The notes under the pieces were generated by a model. The model was given only the letters and a program-made list of their open reading frames with translations, was not told the DNA's origin and ran no database searches. From Virgibacillus salexigens (lineage in GTDB: Bacteria > Bacillota > Bacilli > Bacillales > Amphibacillaceae): a stretch of DNA of 64,000 bases. This document shows positions 53,047 through 62,640 of this stretch, in pieces (position 1 is the first letter of the stretch; every line of letters starts with the position of its first letter). Where the stretch lies: the NCBI RefSeq assembly GCF_014905415.1, contig NZ_BNEO01000003.1, positions 289,318-353,317 on the forward strand, written 5' to 3'. A program made the translations under genes and the position numbers.

Positions 53047-53072
53047 GAATTTGCCGCAGAAGGCAGTGATTG

Positions 53073-54368
53073 TTATTGTTTACCCATTATTTGAAATGCC
53101 TTTTCAACAGCTTCAATGGTATAATCAATATCCTTGTCTGAATGTGCTGTAGTCAAAAACCAAGCTTCATATTTAGAAGGAGCTAGGTTTATTCCTTGCT
53201 TAAGCATGAGTCGGAAAAAGTCAGCAAATGCTTCACCATCGCTCGCTTCGGCTTGATCATAATTGGTAATTGTGCCTTCACCAAAATAAACTGTTAAAGC
53301 ACCACAAAGGCGGTTCACAGATATGGCAATGCCGTTTTCTTTTGCTTTTTTTAGGATGCCTTTTTCTAAACGTTCTCCTAACTTATCTAACTTTTCATAA
53401 ATGCCTTCTTCTTGTAACACTTCTAAACAAGCAATGCCTGATGCCATTGAAGCTGGGTTACCAGCCATTGTACCAGCTTGATAAGCAGGTCCAAGTGGTG
53501 CTACTTGTTCCATAATCTCTTGTTTGCCACCATAAGCGCCAATAGGAAGTCCACCGCCAATGATTTTACCCATTGCTGTCATATCAGGTTCAATGCCATA
53601 GAGTTGTTGTGTACTGCCATATGTAAAGCGGAAAGCCGTAATAACCTCATCATATATAACCAGTGCACCTGCACGGTGGGTAAGCTCATTCACTGCTTGC
53701 AGGAAGCCTTGTTTTGGTTCGACAATGCCGAAATTACCAACAACCGGTTCTACTAAGACAGCTGCAATTTGGCTTCCCCATTTCGCTACAGCCTCTTTAA
53801 ATGTATCTAAGTCATTAAAAGGAACTGTAATTACATCTTGGGCTACCGCTTCTGGTATTCCAGCAGAGTCAGGTGTCCCTAATGTTGCAGGACCAGATCC
53901 GGCTTCCACAAGGACAGAATCAAAATGGCCGTGATAACAACCAGCAAACTTAATAATCTTTGTCCGATTTGTATAAGCACGAGCTACTCGGACAGTAGTC
54001 ATTACTGCTTCCGTACCAGAATTAACAAACCTTACTTTTTCAAGTGAAGGTATCGCTTCTTTTAACATTTGAGCGAATTGATTTTCTAATCGGGTAGGTG
54101 TTCCATATAAAACACCAGTACTAGCTGCTTGCGCAATCGCTTTAGCGATATGGGGATGGGCATGTCCTGTAATAATTGGACCATATGCTCCCAAGTAATC
54201 AATATATTTATTTCCATCAACATCCCAGAAGTACGCTCCTTGGCCACGTTCCATATAAACTGGTGAACCTCCGCCAACTGCTTTATAAGCGCGAGACGGA
54301 GAGTTTACACCACCTACAATATGGTCTAGGGCTTCTTGATGCAGTGCTTCTGATTTAGTGAACTCCAC
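53073..54368 (-). CDS. hemL: Glutamate-1-semialdehyde 2,1-aminomutase
   Basis: A 431-residue PLP enzyme that converts glutamate-1-semialdehyde to 5-aminolevulinate in haem synthesis. It has [16 protein letters not shown] at the start, [32 protein letters not shown], the Asp in [11 protein letters not shown] and the PLP lysine in [16 protein letters not shown]. It corresponds to gsaB (hemL2) of B. subtilis, which also lies between ygaD and ygaF-perR. GGAGGCATT precedes the start. Confidence 0.95.
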   Translation of the reverse strand: MEFTKSEALHQEALDHIVGGVNSPSRAYKAVGGGSPVYMERGQGAYFWDVDGNKYIDYLGAYGPIITGHAHPHIAKAIAQAASTGVLYGTPTRLENQFAQMLKEAIPSLEKVRFVNSGTEAVMTTVRVARAYTNRTKIIKFAGCYHGHFDSVLVEAGSGPATLGTPDSAGIPEAVAQDVITVPFNDLDTFKEAVAKWGSQIAAVLVEPVVGNFGIVEPKQGFLQAVNELTHRAGALVIYDEVITAFRFTYGSTQQLYGIEPDMTAMGKIIGGGLPIGAYGGKQEIMEQVAPLGPAYQAGTMAGNPASMASGIACLEVLQEEGIYEKLDKLGERLEKGILKKAKENGIAISVNRLCGALTVYFGEGTITNYDQAEASDGEAFADFFRLMLKQGINLAPSKYEAWFLTTAHSDKDIDYTIEAVEKAFQIMGKQ

Positions 54369-54387
54369 GATAATGCCTCCTTTAGAA

Positions 54388-56304
54388 TTACATGACCTTC
54401 TTTAGCTTGGACGTGTAGATATTTCGGATAAAGATAAAATTGATAAAATGAACGATAAAATAGAACAGGATAATATAGGTGCTCGGTAGTACAACCGATG
54501 ATACGAGTATATTTTGTAATGCTTTATAGGCAAATCCTGCATGAATAACAGCAACGATAAACGGAAGGAAAAATAAATAGGCAAGTTGTTTCGTTGCGAT
54601 CTTTTTCATTTCCTTATTGGTTAAACCAATCCGATATAGCGAATGATAATGGCTTAAATCTTTATCAATATCCTGATACATCCGAAAGTATAGAATTGAT
54701 CCAGCTGCTAAAAAGAAAAGGACACTAATAAATATACCAAAAAAGAAGAGATAAGACATGCTTTCCTTCATTGATGTATAGAAATCAGCTTGTGCGTCAG
54801 GAAATATTTCATCTCCATGCATGGTAGAGTAAATCTCTGTAATTTGGTCTGTATGCTCTTCCCAATCTGGTATATTCATCACATAATAATCATAGTTCTC
54901 TTGAACTTTCGCCGTTTGGGAGAACTGTTGGAATACATCATCAGCAACGACAAGTTGAAATGTACTAAATGGCGTTGTATTTAATTGAGAAGAATCTCTG
55001 TCCACCGTCGAGACCTTCATTTTTTTATTCGTTGATGTAAAAGTTAACGATTTTGGCAGCTCCGTATTATATGTATGAATAATGTCTTGTGTCAGGATGA
55101 TCGCTTCATTGGCTGATGGCTGAGCAGGTATTTCCTTATTATTTAGTTGTAGCATTGATTTATAGTCTGAATAGGAGAAGACTAGGAATGAGATATCATC
55201 CCATTCAGAAACCTCAGATTGTGAATGTACGAGTGTCGGTTGAACACGCATTGCTTCATAAGGAATGTAATTCTCCTGAAATGCTTCTTCTAATTTATTT
55301 ACTCTTGTTTCAAAGGCTTCATTAGCCTCTTCATTGGCAATTAAAGTGAAATCCTGAGGTACAAATCGTTCAGATTCCGATTCGGCACTTTGGAAAAGGC
55401 CAAATAATACCCCAGAAGAGGTAAAGGCAACTGCACTCAAAATAGTAACCATAAATAATAAACGAGAGTGGTCTTTTAATTTATACGTTAAATCCGAAAC
55501 CATTAATAAGTTTAAATTCTTATATAAGAACTTCTTGCGACTTCGTAATAAACTGGTTAGGGCAATGCTAAATTGAGTAAATAACAAGTAAGTACCTGGA
55601 ATAATTAAAGCGAGAATAATGAACATTCGGTACAAAATTGAAATCATATCGGATGTGTAGGCTAAAAAATATGCGTACCCGATTAGGGAAAGGGCAATTA
55701 GACTTAATATCCAAGAGAAGCGTGGTCGTTTCTTAGGTGCCTTTGCTCCTCGAAATACTTCCATAATCGATTTTGTACGTAATGACCAAACAACGACGAA
55801 CGAATTAAGTTCAAACATAATAAAGAATAGAATGACGGTAATTCCAATTGCTTTCCATGATAAATAAAAAGGGAGTATTTCTCCTGTACCAAGTATCGCT
55901 GAAAAGATCATGAGAAACAATTTTGTTAGCAAAGCACCGACAAAGATTCCAGCAACAATGGAAGCTAGCCCAATTACCGTGTTTTCCATAATCAGCATTC
56001 GGTTTAACTGTGATTTGCTAATACCTAATGTCGTTAAAATTCCATATTCTTTCATCCGTGATTGGATAAATGAAGCAGTAGAATAAAGTACAAATAAAAA
56101 TGAAAACAAATAGATAATGACTTCAGATACCAGAATCCCTCGCTGCACGATGTCTATAAAATCATACTCCGCTATTTGCGGATGGAAAATAACCACAGCA
56201 TACATGAAAAAGACAATAACTGCGAACATGCAACTTAGAAAATAGCTTAGATATACACGAGTATTCCGTTTTACATTATTAAAAGCGAACTGTTTGAAGG
56301 TCAT
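54388..56304 (-). CDS. Bce-type ABC transporter permease
   Basis: 638 residues with about ten membrane helices. It has the FtsX-type start ([23 protein letters not shown]), [19 protein letters not shown] (coupling segment) and a large extracytoplasmic domain of about 200 residues between helices 7 and 8. This is the BceB layout used for sensing and relieving peptide antibiotics. Its start overlaps the end of the ATPase gene by 26 nt. The adjacent two-component genes complete the module; the peptide ligand is unknown (bacitracin-like by analogy). Confidence 0.9.
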   Translation of the reverse strand: MTFKQFAFNNVKRNTRVYLSYFLSCMFAVIVFFMYAVVIFHPQIAEYDFIDIVQRGILVSEVIIYLFSFLFVLYSTASFIQSRMKEYGILTTLGISKSQLNRMLIMENTVIGLASIVAGIFVGALLTKLFLMIFSAILGTGEILPFYLSWKAIGITVILFFIMFELNSFVVVWSLRTKSIMEVFRGAKAPKKRPRFSWILSLIALSLIGYAYFLAYTSDMISILYRMFIILALIIPGTYLLFTQFSIALTSLLRSRKKFLYKNLNLLMVSDLTYKLKDHSRLLFMVTILSAVAFTSSGVLFGLFQSAESESERFVPQDFTLIANEEANEAFETRVNKLEEAFQENYIPYEAMRVQPTLVHSQSEVSEWDDISFLVFSYSDYKSMLQLNNKEIPAQPSANEAIILTQDIIHTYNTELPKSLTFTSTNKKMKVSTVDRDSSQLNTTPFSTFQLVVADDVFQQFSQTAKVQENYDYYVMNIPDWEEHTDQITEIYSTMHGDEIFPDAQADFYTSMKESMSYLFFFGIFISVLFFLAAGSILYFRMYQDIDKDLSHYHSLYRIGLTNKEMKKIATKQLAYLFFLPFIVAVIHAGFAYKALQNILVSSVVLPSTYIILFYFIVHFINFIFIRNIYTSKLKKVM

Positions 56305-57055
56305 TCATATCTCCTCCCAACAAGGACTGCACATTTAAAATATCCTGGAAAAAGCTTTGCCGATTATCCCCACGGTGAATTTCATTAAACAACCTACCAT
56401 CTTTTATAAAAATGACCCGACCACAAAAGCTAGCCGCAAATGGATCATGGGTAACCATCACGGTTGTAGCTTTTTGTTTGTCTTGTAACAGACTTAATGC
56501 TTCCATTACTTGAAGAGAGGCTTTCGAATCTAAATTCCCAGTGGGTTCATCGGCAAATATAATGGAAGGGTCATGTATAATCGCCCTAGCAATGGCAGCA
56601 CGCTGCAATTGTCCACCAGATACTTCCATTATGCGTTTATGGATAAGTTTATCAATGCCTAGCTGTTTGGCTACAATGACTAACTTTTTCTCCATCTCTT
56701 TTACTTTTACTTTATTTAATGTTAATGGGAGCAGAACGTTTTCTCCAATTGTCAAGGTTTCCAATAAGTTATAATCCTGAAAGATAAATCCCATTTCCTT
56801 CCTTCTGAATTTCGCTAGTTTTTGTTGGGAGAAGGAAGTAACAACTTGATCATTTATCATAATTTTTCCTGAACTAGGAACATCAATTGTTGATAGAAGA
56901 TTTAATAATGTTGTTTTACCGCTGCCTGATGGGCCCATAATTCCAATGAATTCTCCCTTATTAACGGTTAAATGAAAATGATGCAATGCTTCATGTGATA
57001 TTCCTCGTTTACTTCCATATATTTTAGATAAGTTATCCGCTTTTAACACGTGCAT
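56279..57055 (-). CDS. Bce-type ABC transporter ATPase
   Basis: 258 residues. Walker A is MGPSGSGKTTLL, signature VSGGQLQRAAIARAI and Walker B IIFADEPTGNLD, the LolD/BceA pattern. It is transcribed with the permease and lies downstream of a BceR-like palindrome at 57145-57166 and a possible TATACT -10. AGGAGG precedes the ATG. Confidence 0.92.
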   Translation of the reverse strand: MHVLKADNLSKIYGSKRGISHEALHHFHLTVNKGEFIGIMGPSGSGKTTLLNLLSTIDVPSSGKIMINDQVVTSFSQQKLAKFRRKEMGFIFQDYNLLETLTIGENVLLPLTLNKVKVKEMEKKLVIVAKQLGIDKLIHKRIMEVSGGQLQRAAIARAIIHDPSIIFADEPTGNLDSKASLQVMEALSLLQDKQKATTVMVTHDPFAASFCGRVIFIKDGRLFNEIHRGDNRQSFFQDILNVQSLLGGDMNDLQTVRF

Positions 57056-57144
57056 GATGAATCCTCCTAATCAAACATTTCAACATTAGTATATCGAATC
57101 TACATTAAAATTCACTATGGGTCTATCTTTCAAATGAAAAAATT

Positions 57145-57166
57145 AACCTTACATTGTTGTAAGGTT
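57145..57166. promoter_or_regulatory. BceR-type binding site upstream of the ABC genes
   Basis: AACCTTACA-TTGT-TGTAAGGTT is a perfect 9-bp inverted repeat containing TTACA-N4-TGTAA, the BceR-class consensus as I recall it. It overlaps the stop codon of the kinase gene and lies upstream of the weak-(-35) promoter of the ATPase gene, as expected for an activator. It could also act as a hairpin. Confidence 0.7.
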
Positions 57167-58166
57167 AACTTGAGTGGAAGTGAATGGATACAATCGTCCC
57201 ATGATCTTCTTCTGAAGTAATTGTCAATTCATGTCCAAGCTCTTGGCAAATTTGTTTTGATAAATAGAGGCCCATTCCGGTGGACTCTCTAAATTTTCTT
57301 CCATTGTTACCAGTAAAAAAGGGATCAAAAACACGATTGATATCTTGTTTCGGTATGCCATGACCAGTATCTTCGATTTCAAGTACAAGTTCCTTCTTTT
57401 GTAATACCGTTCGGAAATAAATATGACTGGAGCCGGCTTTCGAATATTTAATTGCATTGGATACAGCTTGACTAATCACAAAGCGAAGCCATTTTGGATC
57501 GGTTGCTACAACATACTGCTCATCAACCGCTAAGTCTGGAAAAGCTTGATTACGAATGAAGCTTGATTTGAAATCTTGAATCACTTCTTTTACGACAGCT
57601 CGTAAATTAACTTGCTGTACTTGGAAATCGCGATCAAATTTTTGTAAACGCGATTGATACAATGCTAGGTCGAGGCCTTGCTGCATTCGTTCTAATTCTT
57701 CCTGCATACTATGAAGGAACTCCTGAGGGAGCTGTAGTTTCTCCTTTTGTAATGTAAGATGCATCACGGATACTGGTGTTTTCATTTGATGAACCCATTG
57801 TTGAATGAAATGAAATTCCATTTGCTTTTGCTGTTTTAACAGCTCAATTTCTTCCGCATATTTATTGGATTGCTGATCGTATTGCCGTTTCAAGTTTTCC
57901 AATAGGTTGGTTGGTGGATCTGGTAACCAATTGGGGTTTTCTTCATCCTGCTGGATAACTACATAATAATCACGTAATCGATAGTAACGATAGGCTAAAA
58001 ATAAGATCAAGCAACAGGTAAGTAAAATAATCAGATAAGAGATCAAGTCCCAGCTTAAAGGAACCGCTGTGATTCCATAAAACAACTGGACAATAGCAAT
58101 CAAAAGAAATAGTTGAACGTAAAAGAATCCTATAAACGGCAAGCTATCTTTTAAAAAATCTTTCAT
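57165..58166 (-). CDS. Intramembrane-sensing histidine kinase (BceS-like)
   Basis: 333 residues. Two close N-terminal helices (about 10-30 and 38-60) leave almost no external loop, so the kinase cannot bind ligand itself and relies on the transporter. The H-box is QWVHQMKTPVSVMHL, and the ATP domain has SNAIKYSKAGS, IEDTGHGIP, DRVFDPFFTG and STGMGLYLSKQIC. It overlaps the response-regulator gene by 4 nt (ATGA). Confidence 0.92.
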   Translation of the reverse strand: MKDFLKDSLPFIGFFYVQLFLLIAIVQLFYGITAVPLSWDLISYLIILLTCCLILFLAYRYYRLRDYYVVIQQDEENPNWLPDPPTNLLENLKRQYDQQSNKYAEEIELLKQQKQMEFHFIQQWVHQMKTPVSVMHLTLQKEKLQLPQEFLHSMQEELERMQQGLDLALYQSRLQKFDRDFQVQQVNLRAVVKEVIQDFKSSFIRNQAFPDLAVDEQYVVATDPKWLRFVISQAVSNAIKYSKAGSSHIYFRTVLQKKELVLEIEDTGHGIPKQDINRVFDPFFTGNNGRKFRESTGMGLYLSKQICQELGHELTITSEEDHGTIVSIHFHSS

Positions 58167-58864
58167 TCGTTACCGCCCCATGTCTCAGTCATTTTATAGC
58201 CGGCTCCTCTAACTGTTTGGATACTCTGGTGAATACCAATATCTTCTAACTTTTTTCGTAATCGGGTTATATTTACAGATAAGGTATTATCATCAACAAA
58301 TTGTTCGTCATCCCATAGCATTTCCAATAAGTAGGTACGTGATAACACATGATTAAGGTGATCCATAAAGGCTTTTAATAAGATAAATTCATTTTTTGTA
58401 AGAAGTGATCTTTGGTCTATATAACTAACCTCCATGGCAGTCAGGTAAAGTTTTAGCTCCTTTATCTCTAATATATCTGATTGTCTATTCACTGCATATT
58501 CTCCATAGATCCTCCGCATGATTCCCTTAATTTTTGCTTGAACGACATCGAAGTTAAATGGTTTTGTAATGTAATCATCCCCACCATTTTCGATTGCCAT
58601 CACCTGATCCATTCCAGAATCACGTGCAGAGATAAATATAATCGGACAATTGGATACACTTCTTATTTTACGACACCAATAAAACCCGTCATATCTGGGT
58701 AGATTGATATCCAGCAAAATAAGATGTGGATCATGGTTATGGAATTCTTCGAGGATTTGATCAAATGCTTGAACCACTTCAACGTGGTATTCATATTTTT
58801 CTAAATAATCCTTTAGTAATCCAGCAATCTTTGGGTCATCTTCGATTAAGAATATCTTTTTCAA
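58163..58864 (-). CDS. OmpR-family response regulator (BceR-like)
   Basis: 233 residues. The receiver domain has the acidic pair IEDDPKI, the phosphoacceptor Asp in LILLDINLPRYDG and Lys in YITKPFN. A winged-helix DNA-binding domain follows with LTKNEFILLKAF and DNTLSVNITRLRKKL. It is the first gene of the two-component pair and probably activates the ABC genes downstream through the 57145-57166 palindrome. Confidence 0.93.
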   Translation of the reverse strand: MKKIFLIEDDPKIAGLLKDYLEKYEYHVEVVQAFDQILEEFHNHDPHLILLDINLPRYDGFYWCRKIRSVSNCPIIFISARDSGMDQVMAIENGGDDYITKPFNFDVVQAKIKGIMRRIYGEYAVNRQSDILEIKELKLYLTAMEVSYIDQRSLLTKNEFILLKAFMDHLNHVLSRTYLLEMLWDDEQFVDDNTLSVNITRLRKKLEDIGIHQSIQTVRGAGYKMTETWGGNE

Positions 58865-59011
58865 TATTATACACCGTCCTTTTAATCAAGATCAGCACTA
58901 CCATGTATGAAGTTCATTTTACTCTATCTTATCCTCAATAGAAAATAATTGACAAGCTATGTTATTTCTCCGCATAAGCATGAGATATAGACTTAAATAG
59001 AAGGGGATCAT

Positions 59012-59443
59012 ATGGGGGTTCTAATTTGGTTTATTATGGGCGGTATTTTTGCCATACTAGCAAGGAGTCTACTTGTATTTATTCGTGGAAAACATATGAG
59101 TAAATCGGTTCGCCAAGGTGGGTTTTCACTCGAATTATTTTATGCACTCCTCGTTATTTATTGCATTGTTATTATTGGTTTTGGTCTTATTTATTTTTTA
59201 CTATCTATGCAGGGAATTGTACTTGTTGAAAATGGGGAACTACGTCAGGTTAGTGTCCTAGGTTCTATGATCCATTCTTTTTATTTCAGTGGAGTAACTA
59301 TCTTAACGATTGGCTATGGAGATATAACACCGATTGGTATTGGTAGACTGATTGCGTTAATCGAAGCGCTAATTGGTTACATTCTTCCGACGGCGTTTGT
59401 ACTCCGTCTTGTTCAATCACAAGAACGAAGCAGAGATCAATGA
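59012..59443 (+). CDS. Two-helix potassium channel
   Basis: 143 residues. There is one N-terminal hydrophobic stretch, one helix around 45-70, then a pore loop with the selectivity filter TILTIGYGDITP and the last helix (about 118-138). No RCK/TrkA domain follows, so gating is unregulated or needs a partner. The ribosome-binding site is weak (GGGGATC). It lies between the Bce module and bcp, where B. subtilis has no such gene. Confidence 0.85.
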   Translation: MGVLIWFIMGGIFAILARSLLVFIRGKHMSKSVRQGGFSLELFYALLVIYCIVIIGFGLIYFLLSMQGIVLVENGELRQVSVLGSMIHSFYFSGVTILTIGYGDITPIGIGRLIALIEALIGYILPTAFVLRLVQSQERSRDQ

Positions 59444-59497
59444 TTCCTCCTAGTTATTATGCTATAGTAGAGAGAACAGATATTTTGGAGGGATAAG

Positions 59498-59968
59498 ATG
59501 ACAGTCCAAATAGGGGAACAAGTCGCTAATTTTTCACTGCCAGATCAAGATGGCAACAACGTAAGTTTAGCTGATTTTAAAGGAAAGCATGTTGTTCTAT
59601 ATTTTTATCCAAAGGATATGACTCCTGGATGTACAACGGAAGCTTGTGACTTTCGAGATGCGCATGAAAGTTTCAAGGAAATAGATGCCGTTATCATAGG
59701 GATCAGTCCAGATCCTGTTGAATCACATCAGAAATTTATTAACAAACATGACTTACCATTTTTATTATTAGCCGATGAAGACCATCGAGTGGCTGAAGAT
59801 TTTGGTGTATGGAAGTTAAAGAAGAATTTCGGAAAAGAATATTATGGCATTGAACGTTCTACGTTTATTCTGGATAAATCAGGAACATTACAAAAGGAAT
59901 TCCGTAAAGTACAGGTTAAAGGTCATGTTGAAGCAGCGTTAACTTATATTCGTGAGCATTTAAATTAA
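59498..59968 (+). CDS. bcp: Thioredoxin-dependent thiol peroxidase (Bcp, YgaF)
   Basis: A 156-residue peroxiredoxin of the PrxQ/BCP class. The peroxidatic and nearby resolving cysteines are both in KDMTPGCTTEACDFRD; FPKD-type YFYPKD and GIERSTFILD are further motifs. It reduces hydroperoxides with thioredoxin. The neighbour perR, four genes on, fits an oxidative-stress locus as in B. subtilis (ygaF-perR). GGAGG precedes the ATG; no PerR box is seen in front. Confidence 0.94.
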   Translation: MTVQIGEQVANFSLPDQDGNNVSLADFKGKHVVLYFYPKDMTPGCTTEACDFRDAHESFKEIDAVIIGISPDPVESHQKFINKHDLPFLLLADEDHRVAEDFGVWKLKKNFGKEYYGIERSTFILDKSGTLQKEFRKVQVKGHVEAALTYIREHLN

Positions 59969-59980
59969 GGTGAATTATTA

Positions 59981-60007
59981 AAAAGCAGCCAAAAACGGCT
60001 GCTTTTT
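59981..60007 (+). terminator. Terminator of bcp
   Basis: Arms AAAAGCAGCC / GGCTGCTTTT around AAAAAC. Confidence 0.88.
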
Positions 60008-60076
60008 GTCATAGATTGCTAACATTTCGAATAGATTGTACTACTAAATCTAGTAGTTAAATCTGAGGTGAAAACA

Positions 60077-60736
60077 TTGGAGATTCAGGGGAAAGTAACA
60101 AGAGTTGGTAGAATAACTAGTGTTGAAAGCAGAAGTTACCGATATGTGAAACGCTTATTTGATATTATGTTAAGCTTTATCCTGCTTTTGCTGTTTGCAC
60201 CAGTGATTCTCTTTGTTTATCAAAAAATAAAGAGCCAAGAAGGAAAGCCGGTTTTCTATCAAGAACTTCGGACAGGAATGAATGATCAATCCTTTATTAT
60301 GTATACATTTCGTACAACGACAATTCCGTCACGAGTGATTCATGGGCTACCTCCTTATCCATTTCCATCTTCTTGGCAATATGGTGTGCCAAATGAATTT
60401 ACTTATATTCCGAATCCCACTGTGACGCTGACTTCTACCGGTATATGGTTAAAAAAACATAAATTAGATAAACTACCTCTATTACTTCATGTATTAAAAG
60501 GGGATATGAGTTTTATCGGTCCTGAGGCAGAGCTTCATGAGATAACCAGGTTTTATAATGTCTATCAAAAACAACGACTGAAAATACGACCGGGTATTAC
60601 GGGGGTTGTTCAATTAGCTGACAAACAGAAATTAAGTTATAAACAACAGTTAGAAATGGATTTAAATTATATAAAGTATCGCTCATGGAAAAAGGATGTA
60701 AAAATTCTCGCTAGAACGATAAGAAAACTGCTATAG
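60077..60736 (+). CDS. Bacterial sugar-transferase-like protein, possibly degenerate active site
   Basis: About 219 residues from TTG 60077 (GAGGTG 6 nt upstream; a GTG at 60068 overlaps that site). One membrane segment (about 25-45) precedes a small phosphoglycosyl-transferase domain. The family features PVFYQELRTGMN, YTFRTT, LDKLP, VLKGDMSFIGPE and LKIRPGITGVVQL are visible. However, the Asp-Glu expected after FRT(M) is not seen (FRTTTIPSR), LDELPQ reads LDKLPL and GPRP reads GPEA. It stands alone, without glycan genes nearby. Confidence 0.75.
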   Translation: MEIQGKVTRVGRITSVESRSYRYVKRLFDIMLSFILLLLFAPVILFVYQKIKSQEGKPVFYQELRTGMNDQSFIMYTFRTTTIPSRVIHGLPPYPFPSSWQYGVPNEFTYIPNPTVTLTSTGIWLKKHKLDKLPLLLHVLKGDMSFIGPEAELHEITRFYNVYQKQRLKIRPGITGVVQLADKQKLSYKQQLEMDLNYIKYRSWKKDVKILARTIRKLL

Positions 60737-60836
60737 TCCGTAAATATATGATTGATATGATATTATATAATAAAGAAATCGATAAAAAACGATAAACATG
60801 TACAAGCTAAATGTGAGAAGAAAAGGGGTAACTGGC

Positions 60837-61388
60837 ATGCGGATTTATACCCGTTCTGGAGATAAAGGGGAAACATCTTTAATATATGGAAAACGAGTTC
60901 CTAAAAACGATCTACGTGTCGAGGCTTACGGCACTTGTGATGAAGTAAATTCAATGATTGGGTTAAGCTTAAGTTATATAGACCAACAATCATTTGATGA
61001 AAGGGAGATATTAACCCATCAGCTGCATCGGATACAGACCATCCTGTTTCATGTTGGAGCTGAGTTGGCCACACCTAAGGATAAAAAAGTAACTTGGAAA
61101 TTAAAACAGGAACATGTTGATGAATTAGAGAGCCAAATTGATAAGTGGGATGCCAACCTTGAGCCGTTAAAAAGCTTCATTCTACCTTCGGGTCATCAAG
61201 TATCCGCTAGTTTACATGTGGCTAGAACTGTTGCTAGAAGAGCAGAGCGTTTGGCAGTAGGGGTGGAAGGAGTAAATCCTTTAGTGATCGCTTACTTAAA
61301 TCGCGTATCTGATTATCTGTTTGTTGTAGCAAGGTATTGTAATCATGCCCTTGATGGGAAAGAATGGCCATTGCAAGCAGATGGATAA
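60837..61388 (+). CDS. Cob(I)alamin adenosyltransferase, PduO type
   Basis: 184 residues from ATG 60837, where the family's N-terminal motif begins (MRIYTRSGDKGETSLIYG). A longer frame from 60798 is less likely. The ATP-binding P-loop-like segment TRSGDKGETSL and the helix VARTVARRAERLAVG with RVSDYLFVVARYCN are typical. It transfers adenosyl from ATP to cobalamin to make coenzyme B12. No other cobalamin gene is in the window. Confidence 0.9.
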   Translation: MRIYTRSGDKGETSLIYGKRVPKNDLRVEAYGTCDEVNSMIGLSLSYIDQQSFDEREILTHQLHRIQTILFHVGAELATPKDKKVTWKLKQEHVDELESQIDKWDANLEPLKSFILPSGHQVSASLHVARTVARRAERLAVGVEGVNPLVIAYLNRVSDYLFVVARYCNHALDGKEWPLQADG

Positions 61389-61458
61389 TCTAGAGACAAA
61401 TGAAAGAAGGAACCATGTTTAACTAGTTCTATTTATTCTCAAATATAATATACTTATA

Positions 61459-61488
61459 TTGACAGAACCCCGTTATAAAGCGTACACT
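61459..61488 (+). promoter_or_regulatory. Promoter of perR
   Basis: TTGACA and TACACT with 18-bp spacing, immediately followed by the PerR box. Confidence 0.72.
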
Positions 61489-61490
61489 AT

Positions 61491-61505
61491 TTATAAAGAT
61501 TATAA
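61491..61505. promoter_or_regulatory. PerR box at the perR promoter
   Basis: TTATAAAGATTATAA matches the PerR consensus with one difference. Lying just downstream of the -10, it predicts autorepression, as known in B. subtilis. Confidence 0.82.
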
Positions 61506-61557
61506 ATTAATAATAAACTTATAATTATAGAAAATACTGAAAGTGAGGTGGATGAGG

Positions 61558-62001
61558 GTGTCTGAAAAACGATTGCAGGCAGCAATAAGTACATTAAAAG
61601 AGTCAGGCGTCCGGATTACACCACAACGTCATGCGGTACTTGAGTATTTACTCAATGCGATGGTCCATCCAACGGCTGATGATATATATAAAGCACTTGA
61701 AGGTAAATTCCCGAATATGAGTGTTGCAACAGTATATAATAATCTTCGTGTGTTACGTGAAATTGGTCTTGTAAGAGAACTTACTTATGGAGATTCTTCT
61801 AGTAGGTTTGATTGTAACACGTCAGATCATTATCATATTATTTGCGATTCTTGTGGTAAGATTGTTGATTTTCACTATCCTCCATTAGACGAAGTGGAAT
61901 CATTAGCCGAACAAGTAACAGGCTTTGAAGTTAGTCATCATCGCATGGAAGTGTACGGTAAGTGTGAGGATTGTCAAAAGACGGCTACACAAAAGCACTG
62001 A
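61558..62001 (+). CDS. perR: Peroxide-responsive repressor PerR
   Basis: About 147 residues. GTG 61558 is the favoured start (GAGGTG 7 nt upstream; ATG 61552 is too close), and it gives an N-terminus like that of the B. subtilis protein. The Fur-type winged helix is [14 protein letters not shown] to [18 protein letters not shown]. The regulatory metal ligands appear as His in TPQRH and the SDHYH pair, and the structural zinc by CDSCG and KCEDC. PerR represses oxidative-stress genes and is inactivated by metal-catalysed His oxidation. Confidence 0.95.
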   Translation: MSEKRLQAAISTLKESGVRITPQRHAVLEYLLNAMVHPTADDIYKALEGKFPNMSVATVYNNLRVLREIGLVRELTYGDSSSRFDCNTSDHYHIICDSCGKIVDFHYPPLDEVESLAEQVTGFEVSHHRMEVYGKCEDCQKTATQKH

Positions 62002-62019
62002 TTCTTTAATTTACGTAAC

Positions 62020-62054
62020 TCCAAATGCTCGTGTGGGCATTTGGAGTTTTTAAA
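62020..62054 (+). terminator. Terminator of perR
   Basis: Arms CTCCAAATGC / GCATTTGGAG with T5. Confidence 0.9.
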
Positions 62055-62056
62055 TA

Positions 62057-62084
62057 AAAATTCGCTATCTCAGCGAATTTTTAT
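62057..62084 (-). terminator. Terminator overlapping the end of ygzB
   Basis: On the reverse strand AAAATTCGCT pairs with AGCGAATTTT, followed by TATTT; it includes the ygzB stop codon. Confidence 0.7.
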
Positions 62085-62482
62085 GACTTATTATGTTGTT
62101 CTTCTTTTTCCTTCGCTTTAAGTTCTTTTCGATATCGTCTTGTATTATATTTCTCATCAAATGCTTTACCTTCTAAATCTTTATCCAATGTCAGCGGTTC
62201 TTTGCAATGCATACATGCATCAACCCGGCCAAGCATTTTCGTGGGCTTTTCGCAGTTTGGACAAACAATTGGCACTGCTTTTAATGAGAGTGTTCCAATC
62301 CATAAATAAACCGCACAACTTAGAACTACCATTAGCACACCTAGGATAAAGAATGTTACCATTAACCATTCTATTCGTTTCGTTAAGATACCAACATACA
62401 TTAAGAGAATACCAGCAAATACGAGAATTAAGGCAAACGATCTAATTTTATTGATTTTGCTCGAATATACGATCTGAGCCAT
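62081..62482 (-). CDS. ygzB: YgzB-like membrane protein (UPF0295)
   Basis: 133 residues. Two transmembrane helices (about 14-32 and 40-65) precede a cytoplasmic zinc ribbon with CPNCEKPTKMLG and ACMHC, then a highly charged lysine/glutamate tail. The family is UPF0295; function unknown. It sits between perR and ygxA exactly as in B. subtilis. GGAGG precedes the start. Confidence 0.9.
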   Translation of the reverse strand: MAQIVYSSKINKIRSFALILVFAGILLMYVGILTKRIEWLMVTFFILGVLMVVLSCAVYLWIGTLSLKAVPIVCPNCEKPTKMLGRVDACMHCKEPLTLDKDLEGKAFDEKYNTRRYRKELKAKEKEEQHNKS

Positions 62483-62640
62483 GTTAAACCTCCTTCAGCT
62501 TACAATAGGTAGTATAGCATATTTTGCTAAAAATTTTGATTGTGAGAGAGGATTTCATATATCTACAACGAATTGTAGTATAGTGAAGATAGAAAATAAT
62601 TACTAATAGAAAGTAAAATAAAACTGGGGGAAATGAGGCA

